From positions 1 through 45,861 of the forward strand of contig JBKQIP010000098.1 in assembly GCA_052148295.1 (NCBI GenBank): a stretch of DNA of 45,861 nucleotides. The letters are read 5' to 3'. Below are positions 16,108-25,164 of this stretch, in pieces (position 1 is the stretch's first letter; every line of letters begins with the position of its first letter). This DNA is from Bog-473 sp052148295. GTDB taxonomy: Bacteria > Actinomycetota > Acidimicrobiia > Acidimicrobiales > RAAP-2. The notes beneath the pieces were generated by a model. It had not been told where the DNA came from and did not search any database. It worked only from the letters and a program-made list of their open reading frames with translations. The position numbers and the translations under genes are program-made.

Positions 16108-17718
16108 GTGACGACGGCCGCTGACCTGCTGCGAGGGCGAGCAGACGACGATCGGCCCGCCCTGTGCTTCGAGGATCGCAGGTGGTCCTTTCGCCAGCTG
16201 ATCGTCGAGGCGACGCGACGCGGCAGGTTTCTGGTGGACCAGCTGGACCCGGCGCGCCCGCCCCACGTCGGCGTGCTGCTGGACAACGTGCCCGAGTACA
16301 TCTTCTGGCTGGCCGGCGCGGCGCTGTCGGGGAGTGCCGTCGTCGGGATCAACTCCACCTACCGGGGCGATCAGCTGGCCCAGTTGGTGGCGTTCACCGA
16401 CTGCCAGCTGGTGGTCACGTCGAGTGACCAGCGGCCGCTGCTCGAAGGGCTGGACCTGGGGCTCGGGGAGGACCGGATCGTCGAGGTGGACGCTCCCGGC
16501 TTCGCCGGCACGCTGCCGGCCGAAGCCCCCGATGTGTCTGCCCAGGTTGGGGAGGAGGACCTGTTCCTCCTGATCTTCACGTCGGGCTCGACGGGCATGC
16601 CCAAGGCCGTGCGGTGCACGCACGGTCGCTTCGCCCGGACGGGCGCGCACGTCGCCCAGGTCACCGAGCTGGGCCCCGGGGACGTCGTGTACGCGCCGCT
16701 CCCGTTCTTCCATTCGAGCTCGCTGTTCACCGGATGGGCCTCGTCATTGGTCGCCGGCGTGCCCATTGCCATCCGCACCCGCTTCTCGGCCTCGGGGACG
16801 GTGGCGGATATCCGGCGCTACGGCGCCACGGTCATGACCTACACCGGCAAGGTGCTCAACTACATCTTGGCGGTTCCCGAGCGCGCCGACGACACGAGCA
16901 CGACGCTCCGGCTGGCCATCGGGAACGAGGCCTCCTCCCGTGACATCGCCGAGTTCGCCCGTCGCTTCCGCTGTGACGTCCGGGACAGTTACGGGTCGAC
17001 CGAAGGGATCATCATCATCCGCCGCGACCCGTCGATGCCCCCGGCGGCACTGGGCCGGTCGGCGGACACGGTGAAGGTGATGGACCCCGGGACGGGCCTC
17101 GAGTGCCCGCCGGCGGACTTCGACGCCGGCGGGAGGGTGATGAACTGGGAGTCCGCGGTCGGGGAGATCGTCGAGACCGCGCCCTCGAGCAGCTTCGAGG
17201 GGTACTACCGGAACGAGGAGGCCACCCAGGCTCGTTTCCGGAAGGGCGCCTACTGGTCGGGCGACCTGGCCTACCGGGACCGGGACGGCTGGTTCTACTT
17301 CGCCGGCCGGAGCAACGAGTGGCTCAGGGTGGACGGGGAGAACTTCGCCGCCGCACCGGTCGAGGCCATCCTCGGCCGGTTCCCCGGGGTGCGGTCCGTT
17401 GCGGTCTATGCCGTTCCGGACGACCCGGTCGGTGATCGTGTGATGGCCGCGGTGGAGCTGACGGGCCCTCGCCCGGCCAAGCCGGACGAGTTCGACCGGT
17501 TTCTCGCCGCCCAACCCGATCTCGGCACGAAGTGGAAGCCACACTTCGTCCGGTTCGTGCCGGAACTGCCCAAGCTGGCCAGCATGAAGATCGACAAGCA
17601 GCGGCTCCGCCGCGAGGCGTGGCGCAGCGAAGAGGTGTGGTGGCGACCCCAGAAGAACGGCCCCCTGGTGCCGATGACCGACCTCGACCGCCGGCGTCTC
17701 GAGCACCTCTTCACCTGA
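16108..17718 (+). CDS. AMP-forming acyl-CoA synthetase (FadD/FATP-like)
   Basis: 536 residues of the adenylate-forming family. The P-loop FTSGSTGMPKAV lies at about 155-166, the A5-type motif DSYGSTEG at about 292-299, and GDLAYRDRDGWFYFAGR around 388-404. The hinge region reads NEWLRVDGENFA, the form seen in very-long-chain/FATP-like synthetases rather than IIRGGENI. The C-terminal lysine is Lys494 in ASMKIDK. It activates a carboxylic acid to acyl-CoA through acyl-AMP. GTG at 16108 is the likely start. It is convergent with the TetR of the following operon. Confidence 0.88.
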   Translation: MTTAADLLRGRADDDRPALCFEDRRWSFRQLIVEATRRGRFLVDQLDPARPPHVGVLLDNVPEYIFWLAGAALSGSAVVGINSTYRGDQLAQLVAFTDCQLVVTSSDQRPLLEGLDLGLGEDRIVEVDAPGFAGTLPAEAPDVSAQVGEEDLFLLIFTSGSTGMPKAVRCTHGRFARTGAHVAQVTELGPGDVVYAPLPFFHSSSLFTGWASSLVAGVPIAIRTRFSASGTVADIRRYGATVMTYTGKVLNYILAVPERADDTSTTLRLAIGNEASSRDIAEFARRFRCDVRDSYGSTEGIIIIRRDPSMPPAALGRSADTVKVMDPGTGLECPPADFDAGGRVMNWESAVGEIVETAPSSSFEGYYRNEEATQARFRKGAYWSGDLAYRDRDGWFYFAGRSNEWLRVDGENFAAAPVEAILGRFPGVRSVAVYAVPDDPVGDRVMAAVELTGPRPAKPDEFDRFLAAQPDLGTKWKPHFVRFVPELPKLASMKIDKQRLRREAWRSEEVWWRPQKNGPLVPMTDLDRRRLEHLFT

Positions 17719-17919
17719 AGCGCTGGCGGCCGCGGGACGACCCGAACGGACCGTCCCGGCTGGGCCGGGGGTCACCCGGCGCCCGGCCACAGGCGGGACC
17801 GCTCCACCCGCATGCGATCGGCGGTCGCCCCCCGGGCGGCGCGCCGCATCTGGCGAAACGCCTCGGCCGGGACCCCACCGAGCGTGTCTGCCGCGGCCTG
17901 TACGGCCTCGGGGCTCCGC

Positions 17920-18591
17920 TCAGTGGGCGCGGGGGCGGGGCGTCACACCACCCACGGCAGCCAGGCAAAAGAACCAGACGTCGTCGTCGAGTGTCGCCAT
18001 GGCGGGATCGTTGGGTTGGAACGCGTAGTGATGGTACGCGCCGATGAGGGTCTTGGTCATCAGCCACGCATCCCGCTCGGGGTTCCGGGGCGCCAGCGTG
18101 CCGGCCGACGATCCGGCCTCGAGCTCGGCCCGGAGGAGATCACTCATCGGCTGTGTGGCCGCCCACACCTCCGCCGGGCACGTCTGGTGCAGGCGCCAGT
18201 GCTCGGCGGTGATGAACTGGGCCGCAGTGATTCGATCAGGGTCGCGTAGTGGCGTCAGCGTGGTCCGGACGTACATCTCGAGTCGCGCCAACGGGTCGGT
18301 CAGCCTCCGGGCACTCTCGACCAGCAGGGCGCAGTGCTCGCTGATGAGGTCGCCGATGAGGGCGAGGAGCAGTTGGTCCTTGCTGCCGAAGTACCGGTAG
18401 AAGGTCTGGAGGGCGACGCCGGCTTCCCCGATGACGTCCTGGGTCGTGAAGTCGGCGGCCTTCGTGACGATGAGGCGACGGCCGGCCGCGAGGATCCTGG
18501 CCCGGGGATCGGCTCCGGGGTCGGGACGCGTCGCGGTTCCGCTCTGGTCGAGATCCGGCGCGGTCGCTCCCACGGCGCTGAGCCTACCCAT
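17920..18591 (-). CDS. TetR-family transcriptional regulator (last gene of the nine-gene operon)
   Basis: 223 residues. The HTH spans about 28-75: ARILAAGRRLIVTKAADFTTQDVIGEAGVALQTFYRYF, SKDQLLLALIGDL. The C-terminal domain is helical. The ATG at 18591 lies 3 nt after the thiolase stop, so this regulator is the distal gene of the - strand operon starting at 26627. It probably controls that operon through the TAGAACG-A-CGTTCTA site at 26641-26655 (inference). Some TetR proteins in such operons bind acyl-CoA pathway intermediates. Confidence 0.87.
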   Translation of the reverse strand: MGRLSAVGATAPDLDQSGTATRPDPGADPRARILAAGRRLIVTKAADFTTQDVIGEAGVALQTFYRYFGSKDQLLLALIGDLISEHCALLVESARRLTDPLARLEMYVRTTLTPLRDPDRITAAQFITAEHWRLHQTCPAEVWAATQPMSDLLRAELEAGSSAGTLAPRNPERDAWLMTKTLIGAYHHYAFQPNDPAMATLDDDVWFFCLAAVGGVTPRPRAH

Positions 18592-18594
18592 CGG

Positions 18595-19797
18595 TCAGAA
18601 CGGGCTCGTGCTGTAGACGACGGCGCCGCCGAGGTGAGGCGAGGCATGGCACGCGAGTCCGATGGAGACCCCATGACGCTGCCGCTCGCCGGCGCGGTTC
18701 GAGAGTTGGAGGTAGCACTCGAGCATCTGTGGGATGCCGTGCATGCGCCCGTTGCCCAGGGCGCCGCCCCCCGAGAGCACCGGCAGGCCGGACGGAGCGT
18801 CGCTGTCGATGCCACCGCCCTGGACGAAGCGATGAGCCTCACCGACCGGACAGAAACCGAGGACCTCGAGCCAGAGGTACACCAACGGCGAGAAGCCGTC
18901 GTAGAGCTGGGGCAGGTCGACCTCGCCGGGGCCGACCCCTGCGGCCTCCCACAGGCGCCGCCCGGTCTCGCTGCCGGCATCGTAGAGATCGTCGAGGGGC
19001 CAGTGGAGCGCCAGCCGGTTCCGGGTGGGGCTGCCGCCGGCGTACCCCGAGACGTAGACGGGCCGGTGTGGGAGATCCTGTGCCCGCTCGGCCGAGGTGA
19101 GGACGAAGGCCGCGGCCCCGTCCACCGGGATGTCGCAGTCCAAACGGCGGATCGGATCGGCCAGCATGGGGGACTCGAGGTACTGCCGGGGCGCGAGCGG
19201 GCGATCGTGCCAGTACGACCACGGGATCCGGGCACCGTTCTTGCGCGCCTCGACCAGCACGGCCGCCATGGCATCGGGTGAGGCACCGAAGCGCTGGAGG
19301 TACTCGTTGTAGGTCAGGCCGATCATGGCGAGGGGTCCGAAGAACCCCTGCGGTACGGTCCACTGCAGCGGGCCGGCGGCGTGCCGCATCGGATTGCCGT
19401 GGTAGCTCCCCGCCGGATTATGGAGGGCGCGGTGCACCAGGACGTAGTCGGCGGCGCCACTGACGATGGCGTTGACGGCGAGAGCCACCGAACCCGGCAT
19501 CTGGCCGTACCCCTGGAATCCCGATGCATAGCGGGGGTTGACCCCGAGGCGTTGGGCCAGCCAGGCGGAGGACACCGTGCTGATGCCGTCCTCAACGGCG
19601 TGATTCCCCGCGGTGGGGAACAGGGCGCTCGAGGTGAACCCGTCGACCTGGTCGGTCGTCAGTCCGGCGTCGGCGATCGCCCGCGTGGCCGTGTCGAGGG
19701 CGACGGCGCCGAGCGGTCGGTCCGCATGCTTGACGATGTGGCTCTGCGCGTACCCGACGATGGCCACCCGGTTGCGCGCCGGGAACGGCGAGCTCAC
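18595..19797 (-). CDS. Thiolase-fold lipid-transfer-like protein (Ltp2/SCP-x aldolase type)
   Basis: 400 residues. Thiolase-like blocks are VAIVGYAQS, DTATRAIADAGLT, SGAADYVLV, DIPVDGAAAFVLTS, YDGFSP (299-304) and GGGALGNGRMHG with His353. The nucleophilic Cys of true thiolases is absent: the stretch where it belongs reads YASGFQGYGQM. That pattern, plus YDGFS and an adjacent DUF35 protein, matches the lipid-transfer/aldolase branch (Ltp2 with ChsH2-type DUF35), which splits a beta-hydroxy acyl-CoA by retro-aldol cleavage. GTG at 19797 overlaps the DUF35 stop as GTGA. Retro-aldol activity is inferred; a non-enzymatic or acyl-transfer role is possible. Confidence 0.82.
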   Translation of the reverse strand: MSSPFPARNRVAIVGYAQSHIVKHADRPLGAVALDTATRAIADAGLTTDQVDGFTSSALFPTAGNHAVEDGISTVSSAWLAQRLGVNPRYASGFQGYGQMPGSVALAVNAIVSGAADYVLVHRALHNPAGSYHGNPMRHAAGPLQWTVPQGFFGPLAMIGLTYNEYLQRFGASPDAMAAVLVEARKNGARIPWSYWHDRPLAPRQYLESPMLADPIRRLDCDIPVDGAAAFVLTSAERAQDLPHRPVYVSGYAGGSPTRNRLALHWPLDDLYDAGSETGRRLWEAAGVGPGEVDLPQLYDGFSPLVYLWLEVLGFCPVGEAHRFVQGGGIDSDAPSGLPVLSGGGALGNGRMHGIPQMLECYLQLSNRAGERQRHGVSIGLACHASPHLGGAVVYSTSPF

Positions 19798-20216
19798 GGC
19801 TGCTCCAGAGTGAAGGCCGGTATCGCGGTGCCCGGAGCCAGGTCCTCGAAGGCCACGCGGACGCGTTGGCCGATCGTCAGCGAGGCCCCGGGCCCGTCGA
19901 GCAGGCGGCCGATGAGGCGAATGCCGGGCTCCTCGTCGAGGGCCACGTCCACCAGCACGAGTGGGAGCTGGTCCTCGAAGCCAGGGAGGAACGACTGACG
20001 GAGGACCACCCACGAACGGATGGTGCCGCCGCCGCTCACCGGCTCGAAGGTGAACGCCGGATCGGGGTGTCGGCACAGGGGGCAGACGACGTCGGGGGGG
20101 TGCGTCCGTCGTCCGCAGCGGGAGCAGCGGGCCAGGGCGAGCACATGGTCGGCCGCGGCGGTCCAGTACGGCGCCGAGCGATCGTCCGGCACCGGGGTCG
20201 GGCGTTGGCTGGTCAC
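19794..20216 (-). CDS. DUF35 zinc-ribbon/OB-fold protein, partner of the thiolase-like protein
   Basis: 140 residues. A rubredoxin-like zinc ribbon has Cys31, Cys34, Cys45 and Cys48 (CSRCGRRTHP, CPLCRH), followed by an OB fold (about 55-140: GTIRSWVVLRQSFLPGF, PLVLVDVALDEEPGIRLIGRL). This is the standard length and order for DUF35 (ChsH2 C-domain type), which forms an obligate complex with thiolase-fold aldolases and gives access to the acyl-CoA. GTG at 20216 overlaps the CoA transferase stop as GTGA, and its own stop overlaps the thiolase GTG. Stand-alone here, without the MaoC hydratase domain often found with it in steroid clusters. Confidence 0.9.
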   Translation of the reverse strand: MTSQRPTPVPDDRSAPYWTAAADHVLALARCSRCGRRTHPPDVVCPLCRHPDPAFTFEPVSGGGTIRSWVVLRQSFLPGFEDQLPLVLVDVALDEEPGIRLIGRLLDGPGASLTIGQRVRVAFEDLAPGTAIPAFTLEQP

Positions 20217-21424
20217 GGGATGACGGCGGTGTCCTTCAGGCGGGTGATGTCGTCCCAGTCGTACCCCAGCTCCAACAGGACGGCCTCGGTGTGCTCGCCG
20301 TGCTCGGGTGCCGGTCGCAAGTCCGGTGGCCGCTCGTCGAATTGCACCGGTACGCTCGGCAACCGGTAGGTCGGCCCGCCCTCCACCGCCACCTGGCCGA
20401 TGTAGTCGTTGGCCAGCACCTGCGGGTCGGTGAGCAGCTCCTCGACCGCCTGCACGGGTGCCCAGGGGGCGTCGAGCTGCCCCAGCAGCTCCTTCCATTC
20501 GTCGTACGTCCGGGTGGCGAACACCGCGTCGAGCGCAGCGACACACTCATCGCCATGGGCGTCCCGGGCGTGGTGATCGACGAAGCGCGGGTCGTCACGG
20601 AGATCGACGCGGTCGACCAGATCACACAGCGGGCCCCAGTATCGATCGGATTCGAGGAACACGAGCTGGAGGTGGCGGCCGTCGGCCGTGCGATAGGTGC
20701 CGACCAGCGGATTGAAGACCGGCCCACGCCCGCCCGCCGCCCGGGGCGCCGCACCCTGCAGCGCCGCCAGCAGATCGGATGACAAGGTCCACATGGCCGT
20801 GGCGAGGAGCGACACGTCGACGACCGAGCCCACACCCGTGCGGCCCCGCTTCAGGAGGGCGCCGGCGATGCCGAAGGCGAGCGCCATCCCGCCGTTGCGG
20901 TCGCCCATGGCGCCACGTTGCGTGATCGGGTAGGCACGATCAGCCGGCGTCAGGACGTGTGCCATCCCGCCCCGTGCCCAGAATGCCGATGCGTCGTAGC
21001 CGGCCAGGCCGGCGTCGGGGCCGCGCACCCCGTAACCGCTCCCCCGCGCGTAGACGAGGGAGGGGTAGCGCCGGCGAAGCGCTTCGGCATCGAGGCCCAG
21101 GCGACGGAGGGCATCAGGTCGGAAGCTGGTCAAGAAGACGTCGGCGTTCTGCAGGAGCTGGTGCAGCACGCGCTGACCCTCCTCGGTCTGCAGATTCAGC
21201 ACAACCGAGCGTTTCCCCCGGTTGGCGAGCGCGACGGACAGGTTCACCCCTCCGCTCTCGGAGCCGATGCCCTGGGTCACGAGGCCCCGGTAGGGGTCGC
21301 CATCGGGGCGGTCGACGCGGATGACCTCGGCGCCCCAGTCGGCCAGCAGGGCGCCGGCCACCGGGACGAACACCCACTGGGCGAGCTCGACGACCCGGAT
21401 GCCGTCGAACGCGCCCTCAGCCAT
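20213..21424 (-). CDS. Family III (CaiB/BaiF) CoA transferase
   Basis: 403 residues. Landmarks: IRVVELAQWVFVPVAGALLADWGAEVIRVD, the ANRGKRSVVLNL loop and catalytic Asp175 in GAMGDRNGGMALAFG. It likely charges the pathway acid with CoA. ATG 21424 overlaps the preceding DUF385 gene's stop by 8 nt, supporting this start; the open frame further upstream is antisense/shadow sequence. It sits between the F420-type oxidoreductase and DUF35 genes in the operon. Confidence 0.9.
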   Translation of the reverse strand: MAEGAFDGIRVVELAQWVFVPVAGALLADWGAEVIRVDRPDGDPYRGLVTQGIGSESGGVNLSVALANRGKRSVVLNLQTEEGQRVLHQLLQNADVFLTSFRPDALRRLGLDAEALRRRYPSLVYARGSGYGVRGPDAGLAGYDASAFWARGGMAHVLTPADRAYPITQRGAMGDRNGGMALAFGIAGALLKRGRTGVGSVVDVSLLATAMWTLSSDLLAALQGAAPRAAGGRGPVFNPLVGTYRTADGRHLQLVFLESDRYWGPLCDLVDRVDLRDDPRFVDHHARDAHGDECVAALDAVFATRTYDEWKELLGQLDAPWAPVQAVEELLTDPQVLANDYIGQVAVEGGPTYRLPSVPVQFDERPPDLRPAPEHGEHTEAVLLELGYDWDDITRLKDTAVIP

Positions 21425-21863
21425 TGAGGGGGGTTGCCCTGAGGACGACAACCGGGATGTCGCGATCGGTGCGTGACTGGTACACGTTGTAATTGGGCCA
21501 CGCGTCGGCCACGATCGACCACAGACGAGGCTTTTCGTCCGGAGAAGCGGTCCGGGCGACGACCGGGTGACGCTCCGCCTTGACCTGGACCTCCGCGCCG
21601 GGGTGCGCCAGCAGGTTGCGGTACCACTGCGGATGCTGGGGGGCGCCGCCCATGGAGGCAACGACGAGGTAGTCGTCCCCGTCCCGGGCGAAGATGAGCG
21701 GCGTGGTCCGGGCCTGGCCGCTGACGCGGCCCGTCGTCGTCAGCAGGAGCGTCGTCACACCGTTCCAGAGGTACCCGACGTCTCCTCCCGTTTCCCGGTA
21801 GGCGCGCACATGGTCCTCCCCGAGGAGCGTGAGATCCGGTGCCGTGTAGTCCTGGCTGCTCAT
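21417..21863 (-). CDS. DUF385/Ddn-type deazaflavin (F420)-dependent oxidoreductase
   Basis: 148 residues, the typical size of Ddn/DUF385 split-barrel proteins. The family signature is clear: TGRVSGQARTTPLIF, DGDDYLVVASMGG, APQHPQWYRNLLAHP, then the beta strand EVQVKAERHPVVAR. Family members bind F420H2 and reduce enones, quinones or nitro groups, so it may reduce a C=C bond in the pathway; some members have no known reaction. ATG 21863 overlaps the P450 stop as ATGA. It supports an F420-producing, hence actinobacterial, host. Confidence 0.9.
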   Translation of the reverse strand: MSSQDYTAPDLTLLGEDHVRAYRETGGDVGYLWNGVTTLLLTTTGRVSGQARTTPLIFARDGDDYLVVASMGGAPQHPQWYRNLLAHPGAEVQVKAERHPVVARTASPDEKPRLWSIVADAWPNYNVYQSRTDRDIPVVVLRATPLNG

Positions 21864-23116
21864 GCGTCGAACACCACCGGAATCTCCATGACTCCCCTTT
21901 CGTACAACCCGACCGGGCGGGGTGGCTCGGCGTCGGGGTCGAGCCGCAGGTTGGGCAGCTGGTCGAGGAGTGCTCCGATGCCGACGGACATCTCCGCCCG
22001 GGCCACGTGCATGCCGAGACAGACGTGCGGACCGCCGCCGAAGCCCAGGGCCGGCTTCAACGGGCGGCCCGGGTCGTACTCGTCGGGGCGTTCCCACCGC
22101 TCGGGATCCCGGTTGGCCGCGCCGAGGCACAAGTGCAGGACCGATCCCTTCGGCAGGCGGACACCACAGAAGTCGATCTCCTCGGCCACCCAGCGGGAGA
22201 ACATGGGATCGGTCGGCATCCACCGGACCGACTCCTCGATCGCACCCTTCAGCAGCGTCCGGTCCCGGCGGACGGCGTCGAGCAGAGCGGGGCGTTGCAG
22301 CAGGGCGGCGAGGGTGATCCCCATCTGCTTCCAGGTCGTGCCCGACCCGGCCATCAACAGCAGCACGGCGAAGGAGTAGATCTCGGGGTCCGAGAGACGG
22401 TGCCGGCTGCCGTCCTCCTCGGTGATCTCGGCCTCGACGAGCACGCTGATCAGGTCGTCCTGGGGTTCCTCCCGGCGGGCGGCCACGATCGGTGCGAGGC
22501 GTTCGACGATGGCCAGCGGGTTCGGGAGCGAGGCCCGGACCTCCAGCGCCTCCTCCACCGGGATCCCGAAGCTCCCGGTGATGGTCAGCACCGGGATGGC
22601 GGCGCAGAAGTCGACGTTGAGCTCCGCCTGCCCCTCCGGGGCGATGGTGTCGACCAGGGCTGCGACGGTCTCTCGGATCCAGTTGGTGATCCACCACTGC
22701 GCCCGTGACGGCACGAACGAGGGCTGCACCAGGGAGCGGTAGCGGCGGTGCTTGCCGCCACCCATCATGAGCAGGCTCTGTTCGAACCCCACGTCGTCGG
22801 GCGACCCGTCGGCGACCCCGGGCGACGAGGCGAACACGCCATGGTTGCGGTAGGCGGTGTCGCAGGCGGCGTAGCTGAAGGTCGAGAAGTGCAGACGATC
22901 GGGGAAGGGGAGGCCGTGGAACATCGGCTCGCCCGGGCAACCCGTCAGCTCGTGGACGGTGCCGGGATGCACCTGCGCCCGGGCGCGCAGCTCGTGCCAC
23001 ACGGGATAGGGGTCGTCGGTGTAGTGACCCCCGGCGTTCAGGTTGAGGTTGTTCCGGAGGTCGAACAGCTCACGGATGCGCTCGCGGTCGAGTGAGGGGA
23101 TACCGATGTCGGTCAT
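21860..23116 (-). CDS. Cytochrome P450
   Basis: 418 residues, a typical soluble bacterial P450. The heme ligand is Cys366 in FGGGPHVCLG, the K-helix motif is Glu295-Ser-Val-Arg298, and PERWERPDEYDPGR is the meander. The I-helix reads AGSGTT (256-261), so the acidic residue that usually precedes the conserved Thr is Gly. That can alter proton delivery, or indicate substrate-assisted chemistry. It would hydroxylate a hydrophobic substrate using a separate ferredoxin/reductase; none is encoded in the window. ATG 23116 overlaps the SDR stop as ATGA. Confidence 0.92.
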   Translation of the reverse strand: MTDIGIPSLDRERIRELFDLRNNLNLNAGGHYTDDPYPVWHELRARAQVHPGTVHELTGCPGEPMFHGLPFPDRLHFSTFSYAACDTAYRNHGVFASSPGVADGSPDDVGFEQSLLMMGGGKHRRYRSLVQPSFVPSRAQWWITNWIRETVAALVDTIAPEGQAELNVDFCAAIPVLTITGSFGIPVEEALEVRASLPNPLAIVERLAPIVAARREEPQDDLISVLVEAEITEEDGSRHRLSDPEIYSFAVLLLMAGSGTTWKQMGITLAALLQRPALLDAVRRDRTLLKGAIEESVRWMPTDPMFSRWVAEEIDFCGVRLPKGSVLHLCLGAANRDPERWERPDEYDPGRPLKPALGFGGGPHVCLGMHVARAEMSVGIGALLDQLPNLRLDPDAEPPRPVGLYERGVMEIPVVFDA

Positions 23117-23892
23117 CGGGCCACGTAGCCCCCGTCGACCGGCAGCAGCACGCCGGTGATGTTGGCCGCTTCGTCGCTGCACAGGAAGACCGCGGCCCCG
23201 GCGCAGTCCTCGGCGGTGATGGGCCGTCCCAGCGGGTGGCTGGCGCCCACCTGCTCGCCGATCTGCTGCATCGCCTCGGGGGGGAGGTCCATGCCGCCGG
23301 CCGCCATGAACCCGGTGTACGGCATGCCGGCGGGGCAGATGGCGTTCACCCGGATGCCGAATGGTGCCGCCTCGATGGCCACGGCCTTGGTCAAGAGATG
23401 CACGCCCCCCTTGGTGGCTCCGTAGACGGCGCCGCCCCACCCGACGAGTCCGGCCACCGAGCCGGTGTTCAGGATCACCCCGCCCGAATCCTGGCCCTTG
23501 AACCGCAACACCGCGTGCTTGCAGCCCAGGAAGACGCCGCCGAGGTTCACCGCAGTGAGGCGCTGGAAGTCCTCCCACGAGTGTTCCTCGAGGACCATGC
23601 CGAGTCGAGGCGTCGGGATGCCGACGTTGTTGTAGAGGATGTGCAGCGGACCGAACCGCTCCACCGCGGTGTCGAGCATGGTGACGACATCGCCTTCCCG
23701 CCCCACGTCGACAGCGACGGGGATAGCGGTGCCGCCGGCCTCCTCGACCAGCGTCACCGTCTCCTTGGCGCGGGCGGCGTCGATGTCGGCGCACACCACC
23801 CGGGCCCCCTCTCGGGCGAAGCGCAGTGCCGAGGCCCGGCCGACGCCCGACCCCGCACCCGTGATGACGGCGTGCCTTCCCTCGAGCCTCAT
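23113..23892 (-). CDS. Short-chain dehydrogenase/reductase (SDR)
   Basis: 259 residues, classical SDR. TGAGSGVG lies at 11-18, Asp36 after strand 2 favours NAD(H), NNVG stands for NNAG at 88-91, and the catalytic Ser145, Tyr157 and Lys161 are present. It probably oxidises the alcohol made by the downstream P450, or a beta-hydroxyacyl-CoA. The ATG has GGGAGA upstream. It is separated from the amidohydrolase gene by 69 nt and overlaps the P450 gene (ATGA). Confidence 0.92.
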   Translation of the reverse strand: MRLEGRHAVITGAGSGVGRASALRFAREGARVVCADIDAARAKETVTLVEEAGGTAIPVAVDVGREGDVVTMLDTAVERFGPLHILYNNVGIPTPRLGMVLEEHSWEDFQRLTAVNLGGVFLGCKHAVLRFKGQDSGGVILNTGSVAGLVGWGGAVYGATKGGVHLLTKAVAIEAAPFGIRVNAICPAGMPYTGFMAAGGMDLPPEAMQQIGEQVGASHPLGRPITAEDCAGAAVFLCSDEAANITGVLLPVDGGYVAR

Positions 23893-23961
23893 CGGATGGT
23901 CTCCCTTTCGTGGAGGGTCGACGCGATCCGGAGGACCGCCCTCGTGGCGTGGCTGCTGCCG

Positions 23962-25164
23962 TCAGGCATGACGGGGGACGGGAGGATCGGCCGGGGTGAA
24001 GCGATAGAGCCGCTCGGCGTTGCCTCGCAGGAGCTTGTACTGCGTCTCCGGCGGCAGGTGTCCGATCACCTTCTTGACGGCCGTGATGCAATTGGGCCAC
24101 GTGGAGTCCGAATGCGGGTAGTCGGTCTCGCACATGATGTTGTCCTCACCGATCTCACCGATGCTGGCGATCCCATGGTGATCCTCGATGAAGCAGCCGA
24201 AGACATGCTCACGGAAGAGCTCGCGGACGTTGAGCGTGTCCAGATCGACATCCGTCGTGGCATGGTCCATGAACTTCTGGCCCCGCATGACCCAATAGCG
24301 CTGCTTGTCGAGGACTTGCTCCGCCCGCTCGAGGAAATACGGCATCCACCCGATCTCACCCTCGGACAGCGCGATCTTGATGTGGGGGAACCGTGCGAAC
24401 ATCCCGCTGAAGAGCCAGGACAGCATCGCCCCCGACGTGCGGACGGCGCCCCAGGTCAGGTTGGCCATGAACGGCGAGTCGGGAGCGATCTGGGGAACTT
24501 GGGAAGACGAGCCCACGTGCATGGAGACCACCATGCCCACCTCATCGGCCGTCGACATCACCGGATCCCAGTAGCGATCCTTGTCATGGATCGTCGGCAG
24601 GCCGATGGGGGCCGGGTTCTCCGAGAAGGCGAAGGCCGTGACTCCCTTGGCCGCCATCCGCTCCATCTCCCTGGCCGCCAACGGCGGATCCCACATCGGG
24701 ATCAGCATGAGGGGGATGTAACGACCCGGAGCGGCACCGCACCAGTCCTCGACGATCCAGTCGTTGTAGTGCTGGAGCAACTCGAACCCGAAGCCGCGGT
24801 CACTCGCCTCCATGAAGAGTTGACCGCAGAACCGCGGGAGCGTGGGGAAGCACAACGATGCCAGGATCCCTGCTCGGTCCATGTCCTCGAGACGGGCCGA
24901 GGCGTCGTAGCAGCCCGGGCGCATGTCGGAGTAGGACAGCGGTTCGGGGCTGAACTCCTCCTTCGACTTCCCGGCCACCGCGCTCAGTCCGGAGCTCGGA
25001 AATCGATTGCCGTCATAGATCCAGTAGTCCATACCGTCGATGGTCTCCATGTGCGGCGCTCGATCACGATCCTTCGCGGCCACGCGGTCAACCCAGAGAT
25101 TCGGCGGCTCGAGAATGTGGTCGTCGACGGATATGAGCCAGTCGAGGTCGAGGTCGTTGTTCAT
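23962..25164 (-). CDS. Amidohydrolase_2 family metal-dependent hydrolase, copy C
   Basis: 400 residues. ISVDDHILEPPNLW gives Asp14-Asp15-His16, with MVVSMHVGSS, ALSEGEIGWMPYFLERAE and the C-terminal CETDYPHSDSTWP with Asp348. The SVDDH...EPP and TDYPHSDSTWP blocks are typical of a large actinobacterial group often beside CoA-dependent catabolic genes. It may hydrolyse or decarboxylate a ring-opened intermediate. ATG 25164 overlaps the ALDH stop as ATGA. Confidence 0.87.
   Translation of the reverse strand: MNNDLDLDWLISVDDHILEPPNLWVDRVAAKDRDRAPHMETIDGMDYWIYDGNRFPSSGLSAVAGKSKEEFSPEPLSYSDMRPGCYDASARLEDMDRAGILASLCFPTLPRFCGQLFMEASDRGFGFELLQHYNDWIVEDWCGAAPGRYIPLMLIPMWDPPLAAREMERMAAKGVTAFAFSENPAPIGLPTIHDKDRYWDPVMSTADEVGMVVSMHVGSSSQVPQIAPDSPFMANLTWGAVRTSGAMLSWLFSGMFARFPHIKIALSEGEIGWMPYFLERAEQVLDKQRYWVMRGQKFMDHATTDVDLDTLNVRELFREHVFGCFIEDHHGIASIGEIGEDNIMCETDYPHSDSTWPNCITAVKKVIGHLPPETQYKLLRGNAERLYRFTPADPPVPRHA

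Noticed and set aside
14815..16713. 632-residue reverse-strand frame opposite the amidohydrolase/ligase genes
   Set aside because: Antisense to two genes with full sets of family motifs; a GC-rich shadow frame without recognisable domains.
21864..23000. Long upstream part of the reverse frame containing the DUF385 gene
   Set aside because: Out of phase with the P450 coding region and low-complexity; only the last 148 codons show family motifs.
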